Below are positions 11,116 through 21,514 of a stretch of DNA of 42,357 nucleotides, piece after piece. The position numbers were made by a program, and so were the translations under genes. The DNA is taken from assembly GCA_025526915.1 (NCBI GenBank), contig JAHLKH010000208.1, forward strand, positions 1 through 42,357. The letters are read 5' to 3'. Positions within the stretch are counted from its first letter, which is position 1. The number at the start of each line of letters is the position of its first letter. The stretch comes from Entophlyctis helioformis (taxonomy: Eukaryota > Chytridiomycota > Chytridiomycetes > Chytridiales > Chytriomycetaceae). The notes beneath the pieces were generated by a model. It had not been told where the DNA came from. It searched no databases and worked only from the letters and a program-made list of their open reading frames with translations.

Positions 11116-11229
11116 GGTCCGCCGCGTCCAATCTTGATCGGCACGGCTGGACAGATGGATGATGGGCTGTCGGCAAGCCGCGATCTGTCCGGGTTGGCGC
11201 GACAAGGCAGGACACGCCATCCAGTGCAC

Positions 11230-11235
11230 TTTATT
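11230..11235 (-). terminator. AATAAA polyadenylation signal of 7TM-A
   Basis: AATAAA read on the minus strand, about 30 nt after the 7TM-A stop codon and before the F-box/LRR gene. Confidence 0.55.
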
Positions 11236-11265
11236 CGTTGCTGGCAGGCAAACCGTCCTGCGTGC

Positions 11266-12522
11266 TCAAGCAGCCCGTCCCTTTGGTTTGGACGACGTCA
11301 GGCTGAACAGCTCGTTGAGGTATTTGTAGTACATGGTCGCTGCCGCGGCATGGATGGTCGTGTTGGACGCACTCATCTGGCTGTACGCTGACGACTGTCG
11401 CATCTTGAGCGATCCGGGCGGGCCATTCAGAAGCACGCTGACAGCAAACAGGACGACGCTGATGACATCGAGGAGGAGGAACAGGATGATGAAGAGAAAC
11501 AAGCGACGGGACTTGACTTGGAAGAGCTCAATGAGCGGTGGGGTCTTTTGGCTTGCCTTCTTCTTGTGGTTGACGACTGCTGGTGAAGGGCTTGGCTCGA
11601 TAAGTGTGTTTGGTGATGCCAGGGATTCTGCTGTTTTGACTGGCGAAATGATGTCCGTGGCTTGCGCAGCATCTGAACCATCTTGATCGTTGGTGTCGGA
11701 CACATCTTGGCCTGATGCTGCCATGGCAATGCTTTGGCCGGTCATGCCGCCTGTCCGAGTGGTGCTGGTGGTAAGCTGGCTGCGCTGCTTGTACTTGATG
11801 AGCTCGCGTCCGAACCGGCCGATGACGAGCCAGATCACCAGGTTTTGGGTCAAATCTGTAACCACAACCCAGACCCACCTGTCCGTCAGCCCAAGTGTTA
11901 GCAGGCTACGTGTCGCTTATGATGATGGCGCAGAGAGCCGGCGATCATGGAGCGTACCAGAAGACGACCGTTTGCGCGAACCACTGTTCTTGCAATGGGT
12001 TAGCCGGCTTCTCGGATTTTATGCAAAGTAGAGCAGTAGGCGTGTGTCGCTTACAATAGTTATAAAGCTGGCATGGGAGACTGGTTTCAGCAGCGTGCCA
12101 GAGAAATACATTGGCGTGCCAAGCAGAACATGCAGAATGATGTGGGCAGCCGAGATGAGCTTAACGATACGAGGCGTGGCACCCGTGTGTGACAGAAAAA
12201 TGTGGATGGCCTGTGTCTGCGCGAGCGAGAACAGCAGCGACGTGAACGCAATTGAGATACCGAAAAATGCCTGCAGCAACGTGTAGAACAGCACATATGT
12301 TCGAAGCACGTTGGAAATCTGCGAGATGATGCCGCCGATGCTCATGGCAAACATGAGCGGCACGAATAGAGTATTGTTTGCTCGTCGCAGGCGGACGGCA
12401 AAGTGATGGCACGTCCACAGCGAAGCGGCAATGGCGACGATGCTCGCGACGAGAGCGACATATTCCTCAATACAGTCGAATTGCGGTCTGTTGGCGCGCT
12501 GTAGGGGATCATCCTCAATCAT
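11266..12522 (-). CDS. 7TM-A: putative seven-transmembrane receptor-like protein
   Basis: Three exons, 12522-12055, microexon 11983-11958 and 11878-11266, give 368 aa. No described family was recognised. Exon 1 carries a short N-terminus with FDCIEEY (about residues 15-21) and four hydrophobic helices (about 21-43, 51-73, 74-100 and 118-142). The microexon and exon 3 supply WWVWVVTDL and helix 5. A polar loop of about 95 residues with a basic end (NHKKKASQKT) follows, then helix 6 (LFLFIILFLLLDVISVV) and helix 7 (about 330-355). Basic residues after helices 1, 3 and 5 favour an outside N-terminus, as in G-protein-coupled receptors. Introns are GTAAGC to AACAG (71 nt) and GTACGC to GACAG (79 nt), with CTAAC and CTGAC motifs. 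It starts 155 bp from the divergent 7TM-B. Confidence 0.8.
11958..11983 (-). other. 26-nt microexon of 7TM-A
   Basis: Bounded by AACAG before and GTACGC after. It encodes W-F-A-Q-T-V-V-F plus two bases of a Trp codon, and joins phase 0 upstream to phase 2 downstream. Confidence 0.8.
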
Positions 12523-12677
12523 GTGGCGGCAGTGTGAGTCGGCTTGGCAAGTGGCTTCTGGAGCCTTGTGCGGAATACAATCGAAGATTTCTGGAACAAT
12601 GCGCTGACGTCAGGTGGCAAAGCGCTTTGTGCGACCAAAGCCCGACACTTTCCACACTCCTGTCCATCAGGCACAAC
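12523..12677. promoter_or_regulatory. Shared upstream region of divergent 7TM-A and 7TM-B
   Basis: 155 bp separate the two start codons, so both promoters must lie here or in the neighbouring exons. No TATA box or repeated operator-like motif stands out. Confidence 0.45.
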
Positions 12678-13922
12678 ATGATTTTTGAAGAGGTCGAGTC
12701 GATGCGGGTCAGCAAGCCCCGATTCGACTGTGCGGAAGAGTACATTGCCGCCGCGCTATCGTTACTCGCCGCGCTCTGCTCGCTCTGGGCCATCCAGCAC
12801 TTTACCATGCGGATCCGCCGTGCTGCCAAGTCGCGGTTTGCTGTCCTCATGCTGCTGGTCAGCATCACCTGCTCCGTCATGCAGATCGCCAATCTGCTGC
12901 AGACGCATTTCGTGTTCGTCCTGGCCTGCAAAGCGGTGTTTGGCATCTCGATGGCGTTGACCTCGATCTTGTTTGCGCTCGCACAGACCGAGGCGATCCA
13001 CATCTTTCTGTCGCATACAGGCGCAACCGTGCGCGTCATCACGATGGTCAGAGTTGCTCATCTGGCCGCACACTTTGCGCTGGCGACTCCGCTGTACTTT
13101 AGCGGAACCCTCTTGGGTACTGAGCACGAAAATCCCTTCATTTCCGCGGTAAGGTTCCCTGCATATCTGTTCATTTGCAACCCAGGCTGTTGTGCCACCA
13201 ACTGACGGTCGTGCAAATGGACGGCGCAGTGGTACATGGACACTGTTCCGCTATGGTGAATTCATCTACTAGCCAGACTGTTGGACTACGTTGCAGTGCC
13301 GCATGAGGGCACTAACTCGCCACATCAAACGGACAGGTGGGCATGGCTTACAGTGACAGACTTTGCACAGAATATGGTCATTTGGGTCACCATTGGCCGG
13401 CTTGGACGTGACATTATCGAGATCAAAGAAAGGAAGACGGACGACACTGATAAGACAACCAGCGGTAGCATTGTTGTAAGTGAGCAGTACGCTCCAGATG
13501 CTCATAACGATCGCATCGCCGCAACACCGTCAGCAGCGTCTCCCGACAAGCTATTGGCGCCAGCACGAGTCAGTTCGTCCTTTCTGCAAAAAAGACGAAA
13601 GGCAAAAGCATCGGCAACACTCATGCAAGTGCACCAAGCCAAGTTCCGCCGCATGTTTGCGTTTCTTGGCCTCTTTGTCGCGTTTGATCTCAGCGGCGTG
13701 CTCCTCTTTGTTGTCAGCCTGCAGCTGCTCGACGACGATCCAGGATCCCTCAGCATGCGCCGGTCCAGCGCGTATGCACAGATGGGCACAGCCAACCTCT
13801 CGTTTCATACGGTCACTGCCACCGTGTTCTATGTCCTCCTGACCGACCTATTCAATCTCTCGTCGCGGGCCGTCCCAGACCTAGCTTCGACTCCCGCCGC
13901 AGGACAAGGTGCAAAGCAATAA
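12678..13922 (+). CDS. 7TM-B: putative seven-transmembrane receptor-like protein
   Basis: Exons 12678-13148, microexon 13230-13255 and 13337-13922 give 360 aa. It is the closest relative of 7TM-A in the cluster: both have FDC.EEY near residue 20, the helix-3 segment ending AIHIFLSHTGAT, and SGTLL after helix 4. Exon 3 has the loop between helices 5 and 6 (about 85 residues), helix 6 (FAFLGLFVAFDLSGVLLFVV) and helix 7 after SFHTVTATVFY. Introns are GTAAGG to CGCAG and GTGAAT to GACAG, 81 nt each, with CTGAC and CTAAC motifs. The start is the ATG giving an N-terminus of the same length as its paralogs. It is tail to tail with 7TM-C, with only 29 bp between stop codons. Confidence 0.8.
13230..13255 (+). 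other. 26-nt microexon of 7TM-B
   Basis: Bounded by GCGCAG before and GTGAAT after. It encodes W-Y-M-D-T-V-P-L plus TG of a Trp codon. Length and phase equal those in the other three paralogs. Confidence 0.78.
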
Positions 13923-13951
13923 CGGACAAATACATGCTCTTCATTTGGCCT

Positions 13952-15403
13952 CTAGTATGCACTCATTTCCTGGTCGTTTGTCTGTGTCCTTGCAACCGAA
14001 AATAAGGTGGCAAGGCTGGAGTAGAACAGCGTAACAAGGGCGGCGTGGAAGCTGGGGCCTGCCGATCCCATTTGCAGGTACGCAAACGCCTTACGTCTGG
14101 ACAGAGAGTCAACGTCGCCTTCCCTCACATTGAAAGCCCCCTCCCAGAACAACATAATCCCAACGGCATCCGTGACAGCAAACAAGGCCAGACAGATAAA
14201 CGTCTTGATAAACTGGCCGCGGAACGCGTTGAGCAGCGTTGTTTTGCGCGTTTTGCGGGATTTAGAACGGCCGGCTTGAGGGATGGCTCTGGTCGTCGCG
14301 CCAGCCAACCGTCCAATGGCGCTCGGTCTTGATGGGTCGAGTCCGTCGTGCTCGACGGTGGATGCACGGACGTGCATGTCGACTTCCGTTGGCGAGCTGC
14401 GACTGTGGCCAGGTTCATGGTCGACGAGCGGCATGGGCGATAGATTGGCCGACAAAGGTGTCATGGGCGACGGCTGATCCGCAGAGTGCGGGGTGTTTAC
14501 GGTTGGCATAGGATCCATGGTCTCGTTGCCATTCGGACTGAGAGGTGCGGCACGCACGACGACGGCAAGAGGGGCGATCGTGCGAGCATTGGCCTCTGAG
14601 TCGGCCTTTTGTGACGCTGTTGAGGCTGTGCCCGGCTCGGAATTGATGGTCATGTCGACGACACGCTTTGATAGCGTGACAATCGTCCAGGCAATGTAGA
14701 TGGACTGTGCCATATCGTACACGACTACCCAGATCCACCTGCAGACAAGCAGTGTGCGAGCCTTGTCAGTGGCATGTCCGAAACACACGCAGGGTGACAT
14801 CCCGCAACTGCTGTTTACCAGTATCCGCTGGCCAGTCTGAACCACTGGTCGTCGGCGCCATTTGATCAAACCAAGAAACGCCGAGCGTCAGTTTGGAGGT
14901 CTGACGTCAATGGCCACAATACCCACCATTGCAAAGAATCCGGGATCATTGGACTCGAGAAACAGAATACCGTTGACGTAGAGCGGCGTCACACACACCA
15001 CATGCAACACGATGTGTGCGACAATGATCTTGCGCGTGAACCGGCGGACGCCGTACTGCTTGGGCAAGAACACTTCCATCCCGAGCGCCTGTGCAATGAC
15101 ATACGAGATCGACCCGCTACCGATCGAGACGTTGTAGAGCCACCGCAATCCGCGGCCAAAGTGGACCATTGTAATGACAAGGACAGCGATTTGCGCAAAG
15201 AGCAGGATGGCGCTCGTGGCGAACATGAGCAGAATAAAGACGGTGCGCGGCTTGGTGACCACGAGGCTGCGGCCATAGAACACGACGTTGATCAGACAGC
15301 CGATGCCGCCGACAAGCGACACGATCACGGCCATGTACTCCTCGATGCAGTCGAAATGCGGCCTATAAATGCGCAGCCGGGGCTCGTCCGCAAACAGATC
15401 CAT
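13952..15403 (-). CDS. 7TM-C: putative seven-transmembrane receptor-like protein
   Basis: Exons 15403-14927, microexon 14844-14819 and 14738-13952 give 429 aa. The start at MDLFADEP matches the start of 7TM-D (MDLFNEDP); the frame is open upstream but unsupported. FDCIEEY precedes helix 1. Helix 3 leads into GMEVFLPKQYG and helix 4 follows FTRKIIVAHIV. The cytoplasmic loop between helices 5 and 6 is about 150 residues, Ser/Pro/Thr-rich, and ends in a basic SRKTRKTT patch next to helix 6 (TFICLALFAVTDAVGIMLF). Helix 7 follows SFHAALVTLFY. Introns are GTGGGT to ACCAG (82 nt) and GTAAAC to TGCAG (80 nt). Family unknown. Confidence 0.8.
14819..14844 (-). other. 26-nt microexon of 7TM-C
   Basis: Bounded by GACCAG before and GTAAAC after. 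It encodes W-F-R-L-A-S-G-Y plus TG of a Trp codon. Confidence 0.8.
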
Positions 15404-15618
15404 TTGCGTTTTGGAAAGGTGCGAAATGAACGTTTTGATCGTTACACTGACAATGAAGCCATACAGGCCCATCGGACAGTGACTCCAATGTAGACACTTT
15501 CCTGGTGCCGATCAGGTTCCTGCGAACCTCTCGTATCTACCGTCTCTCGTTCAAGGATCTCGCAAGCCCAACAGGCGACCATCTCAAAATCAGCTCCAAC
15601 ACAGAGATGCATGTATTT

Positions 15619-17090
15619 TCAGATGTTGTCGGTGGCACATGCGCGGGAAACAGAAAACAGCCGGGACAGGTTGGTATAGAAGAGCGTGGCGGCCGCCGCA
15701 TGGAAACTCGGAAAGGTAGATGCAATATGCATAAGCGCGTTAGCTTTACGACGTTGAAGCGAGCCGGCCGGATTACTCTTGTCATTCGAGGTCAGAAACA
15801 GCACCATGCCGATGCAGTCCAAGAGCGCATACAGCACAAGGACCGTGATGGTCTTGTTGAATTGGCCGCGAAACTCGCGCAAGATGGTCGTTTGGCGGGT
15901 TTGGGGAGCCCCGTGCATCCTTGGCACGACCGTTGATTGGCGTGGAAGCATGCCTTTGAGCGAGCTGCTAAACGACGACATGTGGGCAGAGATGGAAAAC
16001 TTGGAGCTGGGCAGTCGCGGGATGCCCGGTTGTATAAAAGACGGCGATGCTGCCAATCCTGATCCAGCTGCGGATGCGGCAACGTATGCGCTAGCAGTAG
16101 AAAGCCGCGCTTCTGCTTCGCCTGCTCCATGGCTGGCTGTAAGTGACGATAGCTGATCGCAGCTGACCAATGTGGGCATTTGCTTTTCTGCTGGTGGCTG
16201 GGCGACTGTCTGAGGTGCTGCTCCACCAGCTGGTGCATGGCGCAGAATGGATAGGCTGCGAGGGAGATTGGCAGAGCTTGGCGCCGCGTCAGTTGTTGGC
16301 GTTGCCGTCGCTACCGAGATGTCGCCATTTACATCGCTGATGCGAAGCTCAATCGCTTGCGTGCATATCTTGACGATAACTCGGCCAATGTACAGCGACT
16401 GCCACAGATCGTACACGATCATCCAGAACCACCTGCTTACCCAATACCAAAAGTCAGCAACAAGACGCTGCGGCATACGGAGTGATGATAGCAACTTGCC
16501 AGAGTGCAATGGTGGCAGCACACCACTGGTGGAAGCATTTTTCACCGGGCCGGTCATGGATGAATGTCTGTCAGACCTGCTATGAGTCGCCTACCGAGAT
16601 GCATTCGCCTTACCCGTGCCATGAAAACGGTGTCTGACCAGTCGACGAAGAGGACGCCATAGAAATACATGGGCGTGGCGGTCGCGAGGTGGATCACAAA
16701 ATGCGCGACGATGATCTTGCGTGTGAATTGCGACACATTCAGATGCCGAGGAAGAAACACCTCCATGGCCAGCACCTGTGCGACCGCAAATACCATCGAG
16801 CCGGATGCGAGCGTCCAGTGGTATATGGCTTCCATTGTCCAGCTAAAGTTTACATGTCTCGCGATCACGAACGACACTTGCGCCACGAAGAGCAATATGC
16901 TCACAGAAAGCATAAGCTGCAGAAACACTGTCCGCGTCTTTACAATCCAGAGCTTCTTTGAATAGAAGGCGACGCTGCCGAGGTTGACTATGATTGAGGC
17001 GACGGCGACGGTGAGTGCGACGTACTCATGCATGCAGTCGAAGAGCGGTTTATCCATGCGCAGCTGCGGGTCTTCATTGAATAGGTCCAT
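15619..17090 (-). CDS. 7TM-D: putative seven-transmembrane receptor-like protein
   Basis: Exons 17090-16614, microexon 16525-16500 and 16432-15619 give 438 aa. It pairs with 7TM-C (MDLF start, AMEVFLPR after helix 3, FTRKIIVAHFV at helix 4). It has the longest loop between helices 5 and 6, about 190 residues, with low-complexity Ala/Ser and basic clusters before helix 6 (TITVLVLYALLDCIGMVLF). Helix 7 follows SFHAAAATLFY. Exon 1 ends one residue later than in the other paralogs. Intron 1 is GTAAGG to ACCAG (88 nt). Intron 2 has a GC donor (GCAAGT) and ends AAGCAG (67 nt) with a GCTGAC motif. Upstream 17091-17342 holds no recognisable feature. Confidence 0.78.
16500..16525 (-). other. 26-nt microexon of 7TM-D with GC donor
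   Basis: Bounded by CACCAG before and GCAAGT after. It encodes W-C-A-A-T-I-A-L plus TG of a Trp codon. Confidence 0.72.
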
Positions 17091-17342
17091 CGGTGGCTGT
17101 CTGACCAGATGGCTACTGTCGAGATTGCAGTCTTGGCGGGAATGTGTGGGTCCCGCGCTCGGCAGGACGATGCAAAATGATGCAGAGGGTTTGAGAAGGG
17201 GCTCGGCAGATTGCGGGATGACTTTATCCGATTCACGGAAATCGCGACGCGATCACATTCGGAGTTGCAAGCATGTCGGACAGACGCGACCGTGGACAAG
17301 CATTCTACGCAGGGTGCCAGCACCTGTGACTGCTGTTGAGAC

Positions 17343-17687
17343 ATGTGGATGAACCTTGCCAAGCACCGCAAAAACATCTGCCCCATGGCCTCGTCTCGCT
17401 TGCCCAGCAACACTGGGCCCTGGCAAGACGACGCCAATGCCGTGCAGCCACAGATACAGGACCAACAGCAGCTTGCGCAAAACCGAGAAGAGCCATCAAG
17501 CGCCTCGGTGTCTACGCCAAAACATACGCGCCTGCTGTGCAACCGCCTCGTCCTCGACGCTTCCAGCCCAACTGCAGCGAGCCTGAGCAGACGTGCCGTC
17601 CTCACCGACGACCGCGACAGCAGCGATGCTGGGAACATCAGCAACTTCAGCAACATCACCAGCGACATGAGCGACGAGCACGAGTGT

Positions 17688-17722
<35 letters not shown>

Positions 17723-19253
17723 GGCGCCCTCCTCTGCTCGTCCTCTGGTCGACAAGGACCTGCCCATCATTGTGCAAGTTGGACCGTTCACGCACTCTGG
17801 CAACAGCGAGCGCGCTGCGTTCGTTGTCAACCTTGAATCTCGAGTGGACGCCAGTGGCTCAGCGCCAGCAACGCCTCGAATGTCGGCCTCGTTTGACCCA
17901 CCGCACAAGCCTGCTGACACGGCTAGCTTTTCCAGCTCAGTGTCCAAGAGGTTTGCACGGGCCAGGCTTGGACGACGGGGATCTTGGTACAGCCGCCGTT
18001 CGTTCGTGTCCAACTTGTCGGTCCTCAACCGTGCCAACCTGGGCCGCTTTGGTTGCAGCAAGCTCGTCTTCCTTGTTGCCAACCTTGCCGTGCGTATTCT
18101 CGTCACCCCCCTCGCGACTGCTTTGTGCTGTGCAACCCATCTGCTGCCTGCACTCACCTCTTCACCCACACGTTCTGAATCTGTCGCGCATCGTGTCAAC
18201 ATCGTGCCGTGTCATGCACACACCGGGGACACATTGCACGACCTCGGCACCTCCACCGCGCTGTCATCACCAAACATCGCTATGGGCAACACCACCATCG
18301 GCAGTACTTTCTGCTCGCCGTCTGTCTCTTGGCCTTTGTTCTCCTCACATTCATCGACTACTTTCCTCGCTCGGCGCTGTACAGGCTCTGGCGCGCAGAC
18401 ATCCTCAACATCGTGCTTGCCATCGCATGCTGCCAGCTGGCTCTGTCCGTGATTGGATTCATCGGAGCGCTGTCACACCGCAAGCCCGTCCTTACGCTGC
18501 TGATGGTCTGCCTGTGGCCGCTCATGGTCGGCTATCTGTACGTCGGATACGAGTCGTACCGCGACCTGCACTCGACCCAATGGGACAAGTCGGTGAATGC
18601 CATCTGGACACGGAATCGAGATTCCCGCAGCCTCGTTCAGACGCAGGTGAGTGAACCTTGGCGTTTGCCAGTGGCAGGCACTTGGTCGTGATGAAAGTCT
18701 GACATGCACCTTGCCAATCGTCTGCATATGACGCAGTTCCATTGCTGCGGGTTCTACAGTTCGTTTGATCGGCCATTCGACGATTACCAATGCCAAGGCT
18801 TTGTCAACAGCACGGGCCGAAGCTCAACGCGGCTCAGCTCTGCACTGTATACTGGGACATCCATCCGGCTTTCCAAGCGACAGGATCTTGCCGTCCCAGA
18901 GCCCATACCCGACGCCCCGCTTGATCCAGCAGCACCACAGACAAACGATGGCACAGAATCTGTTGGGGCAGATCCAGCAAGTCCAACGACTTCCCAGCCT
19001 GCAGATGCTCCTGTCGATCCATCGCCATCGCCCATCGCCACAGGCGGTTTCGCCAGGCGACCAGACCGTGTCTTCCCAGGGCAGCCAAGTGACAGACAAG
19101 GGTGCTGGCTTCATTGGGTGTGCAGAGCCGCTCAGCAACATGCTCGGCCAGTACCTGCACGGCCTGTACATTCTCTCGTTCTCCCTTGTCATATACACGA
19201 TCATGCTCTTTTCGATTCTGTTGTTGGGAGCACACCACATCTATATGGATTGA
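17343..19253 (+). CDS. Tetraspanin with long N-terminal cytoplasmic tail
   Basis: Exons 17343-18089, 18305-18646, 18737 to about 18846, and about 18941-19253, roughly 503 aa. Tetraspanins organise membrane protein microdomains. Helix 1 is rebuilt across intron 1 (SKLVFLVANLA joined to YFLLAVCLLAFV, with the conserved Asn). Helices 2 and 3 are in exon 2 (NIVLAIACCQLALSVIGF; VLTLLMVCLWPLMVGYLY). The large extracellular loop begins with the signature HCCGF at exon 3 and has a later IGCAEPL. Helix 4 is YILSFSLVIYTIMLFSILLL. The last intron is uncertain: GTATAC donor 18847 to 18940, or a GTTGGG donor at 18962 to 19043. The N-terminal tail of about 235 residues, with an (EH)n run and a basic KRFARARLGRRGS patch, is unusual, since most tetraspanin tails are short. 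Confidence 0.82.
17675..17722. repeat. (gagcac)n coding repeat giving Glu-His repeats
   Basis: Six to seven copies of gagcac encode alternating Glu and His in the tetraspanin tail. Confidence 0.85.
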
Positions 19254-19360
19254 CCACAAGCGCAAACCGCATCCCTTGAAAGATCCTCAATGAAGCTAAT
19301 GACTAGAGCGGGATTCGTTTGACTCTAGCCAAACAACAAAAGCCAGACTGCGCGACAGGC

Positions 19361-20176
19361 ATGGCTGAACTCCACATCATTGGTACGCTTGTTGGCGCAT
19401 CCGAGTTTCCAAAGTCGTCATTGTGCTGTCACTGGGAAGTGACAACGAGCGAGTCGTGGTCGCTGGTCGAGGGCGAGTCCACTGGCCAAACACACGTTGA
19501 TGTCCCGCTGGTACGCATGCCTTGCATGCATTCTCGTGTTGTTGCCGCGTCTCTCGCGCATCGCGACTTGCTGACGAGGCTGGCAACAACACACAGGACC
19601 AAGACTTGTGCGTATGGAGCCATCCGATAGGTGCGCCATGCTGCCGTACATTGCATAGAACAGCCTCGATATCTGACCGTCTCAGACCAGACTTGCACTA
19701 TGCAACAACGTCCATTGCAGGCTGGCCCAAGATTCGCGTCCAAGTATACCACCAGGACATGTTTGGCCGCAACGAGCTCTGTGCGTTGGTGGGATGTCCA
19801 CGATGCTCTGGCTGTTGATCCAGTGGATGGCTGACACCCAAGGCGGCAGACGGATATGGATTTGCACATATCCCCACATCGCCTGGCGTCCACATGATTG
19901 ACATTGCAACATGGCGGCCAGTCGGCACGCCTGCCGACCAGCTGTGGTGTGAGTCTGCCGTCGCGCGACTGCTGGGTCGACTGCCAGACAGACACTAACA
20001 CTGACAGGCGATGCTTTCAAGCGTACTACCTGGGAGCAACGCCGCAGCTCAAGAACATGGACCTGGTGGACAATCCAGCCGATCGGTTCCGCCTCATCAC
20101 AACATCAATGGGCAAGGTGCATGTGGAAGTCGCGATTGTGATGCGCAACTTTGAAAGCAACGGCATGGTCTTTTGA
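19361..20176 (+). CDS. B9D2: B9 domain-containing protein 2 (ciliary transition zone)
   Basis: Five exons: 19361-19510, 19597-19630, 19691-19780, 19850-19946 and 20008-20176, giving 179 aa (human 175). B9D2 is a subunit of the MKS/B9 complex at the base of cilia and flagella, gating protein entry. The C2-like B9 domain spans the whole protein. Matching blocks to the animal protein, in order, are [82 protein letters not shown]. Exon 2 is only 34 nt. All introns are GT-AG and phases fit throughout. The donor of intron 4 is GTGTGA; the neighbouring GTGAGT would shift the frame. It begins 107 bp after the tetraspanin stop and is convergent with PEX11. Confidence 0.94.
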
Positions 20177-20191
20177 AGAGATGCTCGTTTG

Positions 20192-20204
20192 AAGCTGAAT
20201 AGAG
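20192..20204 (+). terminator. Candidate 3'-end signal AAGCTGAATAGAG
   Basis: Begins 16 nt after the B9D2 stop and is identical to the string after the F-box stop at 2271-2283. Confidence 0.35.
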
Positions 20205-20329
20205 TGGGGCTGGATTGATGTGCATTGCATTGTGCGGTGTTGGAGAAGCACGGAATGGGCTTGGCGCAAACGACAGCAAGAGACTGCCATCCGACAGGCC
20301 AAAGAAGGGGGAGGGAGAAATGCGGGGGC

Positions 20330-21445
20330 TCACGTGGCCTTCCATGCCGTGTAGATCTGTGCAACAGCAGCAATAGATCCAAAGAGCCCAACACCGACAT
20401 CAGGGAACGACGACGACTCGAGCGACCAGTGGATCGTGAGAGGGAAGTACGCCGCGTTGATGAGCGTGTTGATGGTGAGCGCATTGTAGTCCTGGCGCAG
20501 GGCGACCTTTTCGGCCTTGAGCTTGCCATCGACGTCGGCAGATCCAGCAGCGTCAGGGCCGCCGGCCGAAACCTTCTTGGCGCTGGCCGAGGCAACGGCG
20601 CGCTTGAGAGCGGCCGAGCGCGTGTCCAGAATCTTCTTCTCCTCGTACAGCTGGTAAAAGTACAGGAGCACATAGGTTGCCCAGAAGCGGCAGCTCCACA
20701 TGCCAATCTTGTCGCGCGTCTTCTCGGACATTGGGATGACCTGGTGGAGCGCGAGCCAGTACACGTGCTCGAGCGGGTAGTAGGCGACATTAACCAGGTT
20801 CTGGAGGCGCGTGAGGGTCTGGATGGTCGGTGACGGCGACGGGTTCTTTTCCGAGTGGATGATCCACTGGATGAGCGGCAAGAGGCCGTAGTAGCGGAGC
20901 AGGATGCGGAAGTCGGACACGGGGCCAGCGAGGTTGGCGATGCGGCCGGCCATGGGCGACTTGGCGTCCTTGTGCTTCAGCAGCCAGATGAACAGCTTGG
21001 ACGAGTACTGCACAAGCATCAGCGCCTTGTCTGTGCCACTGCGAGGTCGAGACCGCGGATGAGATTGATCCCGCCGCGTCGGCAACACACACGTGAACGC
21101 CGTGGGCACCGGGCAGACAGCAGTCGTTGAAGAGTCGAGCGGATGGCACGCAGTTGGTGTGTGTGTGTGTGTGTGGTGTGTGTGTGGTGTGTGTCAGCGA
21201 CAAGCTCTGCTGCGGCTACTCGTCTAAGCGGCCAAAGCGACCAAAGCAGCAAGCAGCAAGCAGCATATCGCTCTCGCAGCAAGGGGAACACGCCAACAGC
21301 GCTGGCTGGCTGGCTGGCTGGCTGCAGAGCACGGCACGCCCGCTACATAGCAGGCGTCCAGCGCAGCTCCACGTCTGGCAGACACTCACCGCACAGAGTT
21401 GAGGAAGCGGCACAGCTTGTCGAGGGTCTGCGCACTTGCTCCCAT
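20330..21445 (-). CDS. PEX11: Peroxin-11 family protein
   Basis: Two exons, 21445-21390 and 21038-20330, give 254 aa. PEX11 proteins bind and curve the peroxisomal membrane and promote elongation and division. Exon 1 encodes MGASAQTLDKLCRFLNSV. The join reads RGTDKALMLVQYSSKLF, the family's N-terminal amphipathic region. Further family features are the RILLRYYGLLPLIQW stretch, a central basic helical region, and a C-terminal hydrophobic segment after LINAAYFPLTIHWSLE that suits the membrane anchor. A Lys/Ala-rich insert (about residues 175-205) is low complexity. The intron (21389-21039, 351 nt; GTGAGT to CGCAG) is long for this window because it contains (GT)n and (tggc)n repeats. It is head to head with the neurochondrin gene. 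Confidence 0.88.
21155..21194. repeat. (GT)n microsatellite in the PEX11 intron
   Basis: Near-perfect gt dinucleotide tract inside the PEX11 intron. A (ctgg)n tract follows at about 21303-21324 in the same intron. Confidence 0.85.
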
Positions 21446-21514
21446 GGTGTCTGTCGGTCGGTCGTGTGGCCTGGCCTGTCCTGAGGTTTGTCACTCGCCG
21501 GCCAACTTGCGCCA
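21446..21514. promoter_or_regulatory. Very short divergent promoter between PEX11 and neurochondrin
   Basis: Only 69 bp separate the two ATG codons, so transcription start sites or 5' UTRs must overlap neighbouring coding DNA, or one start lies further inside its gene. No core promoter motif was recognised. Confidence 0.4.

Noticed and set aside
9772..11391. 539-codon plus-strand frame
   Set aside because: Antisense to the F-box/LRR gene, with Arg/Gln/His-rich composition and no domain. The minus strand has a recognisable F-box.
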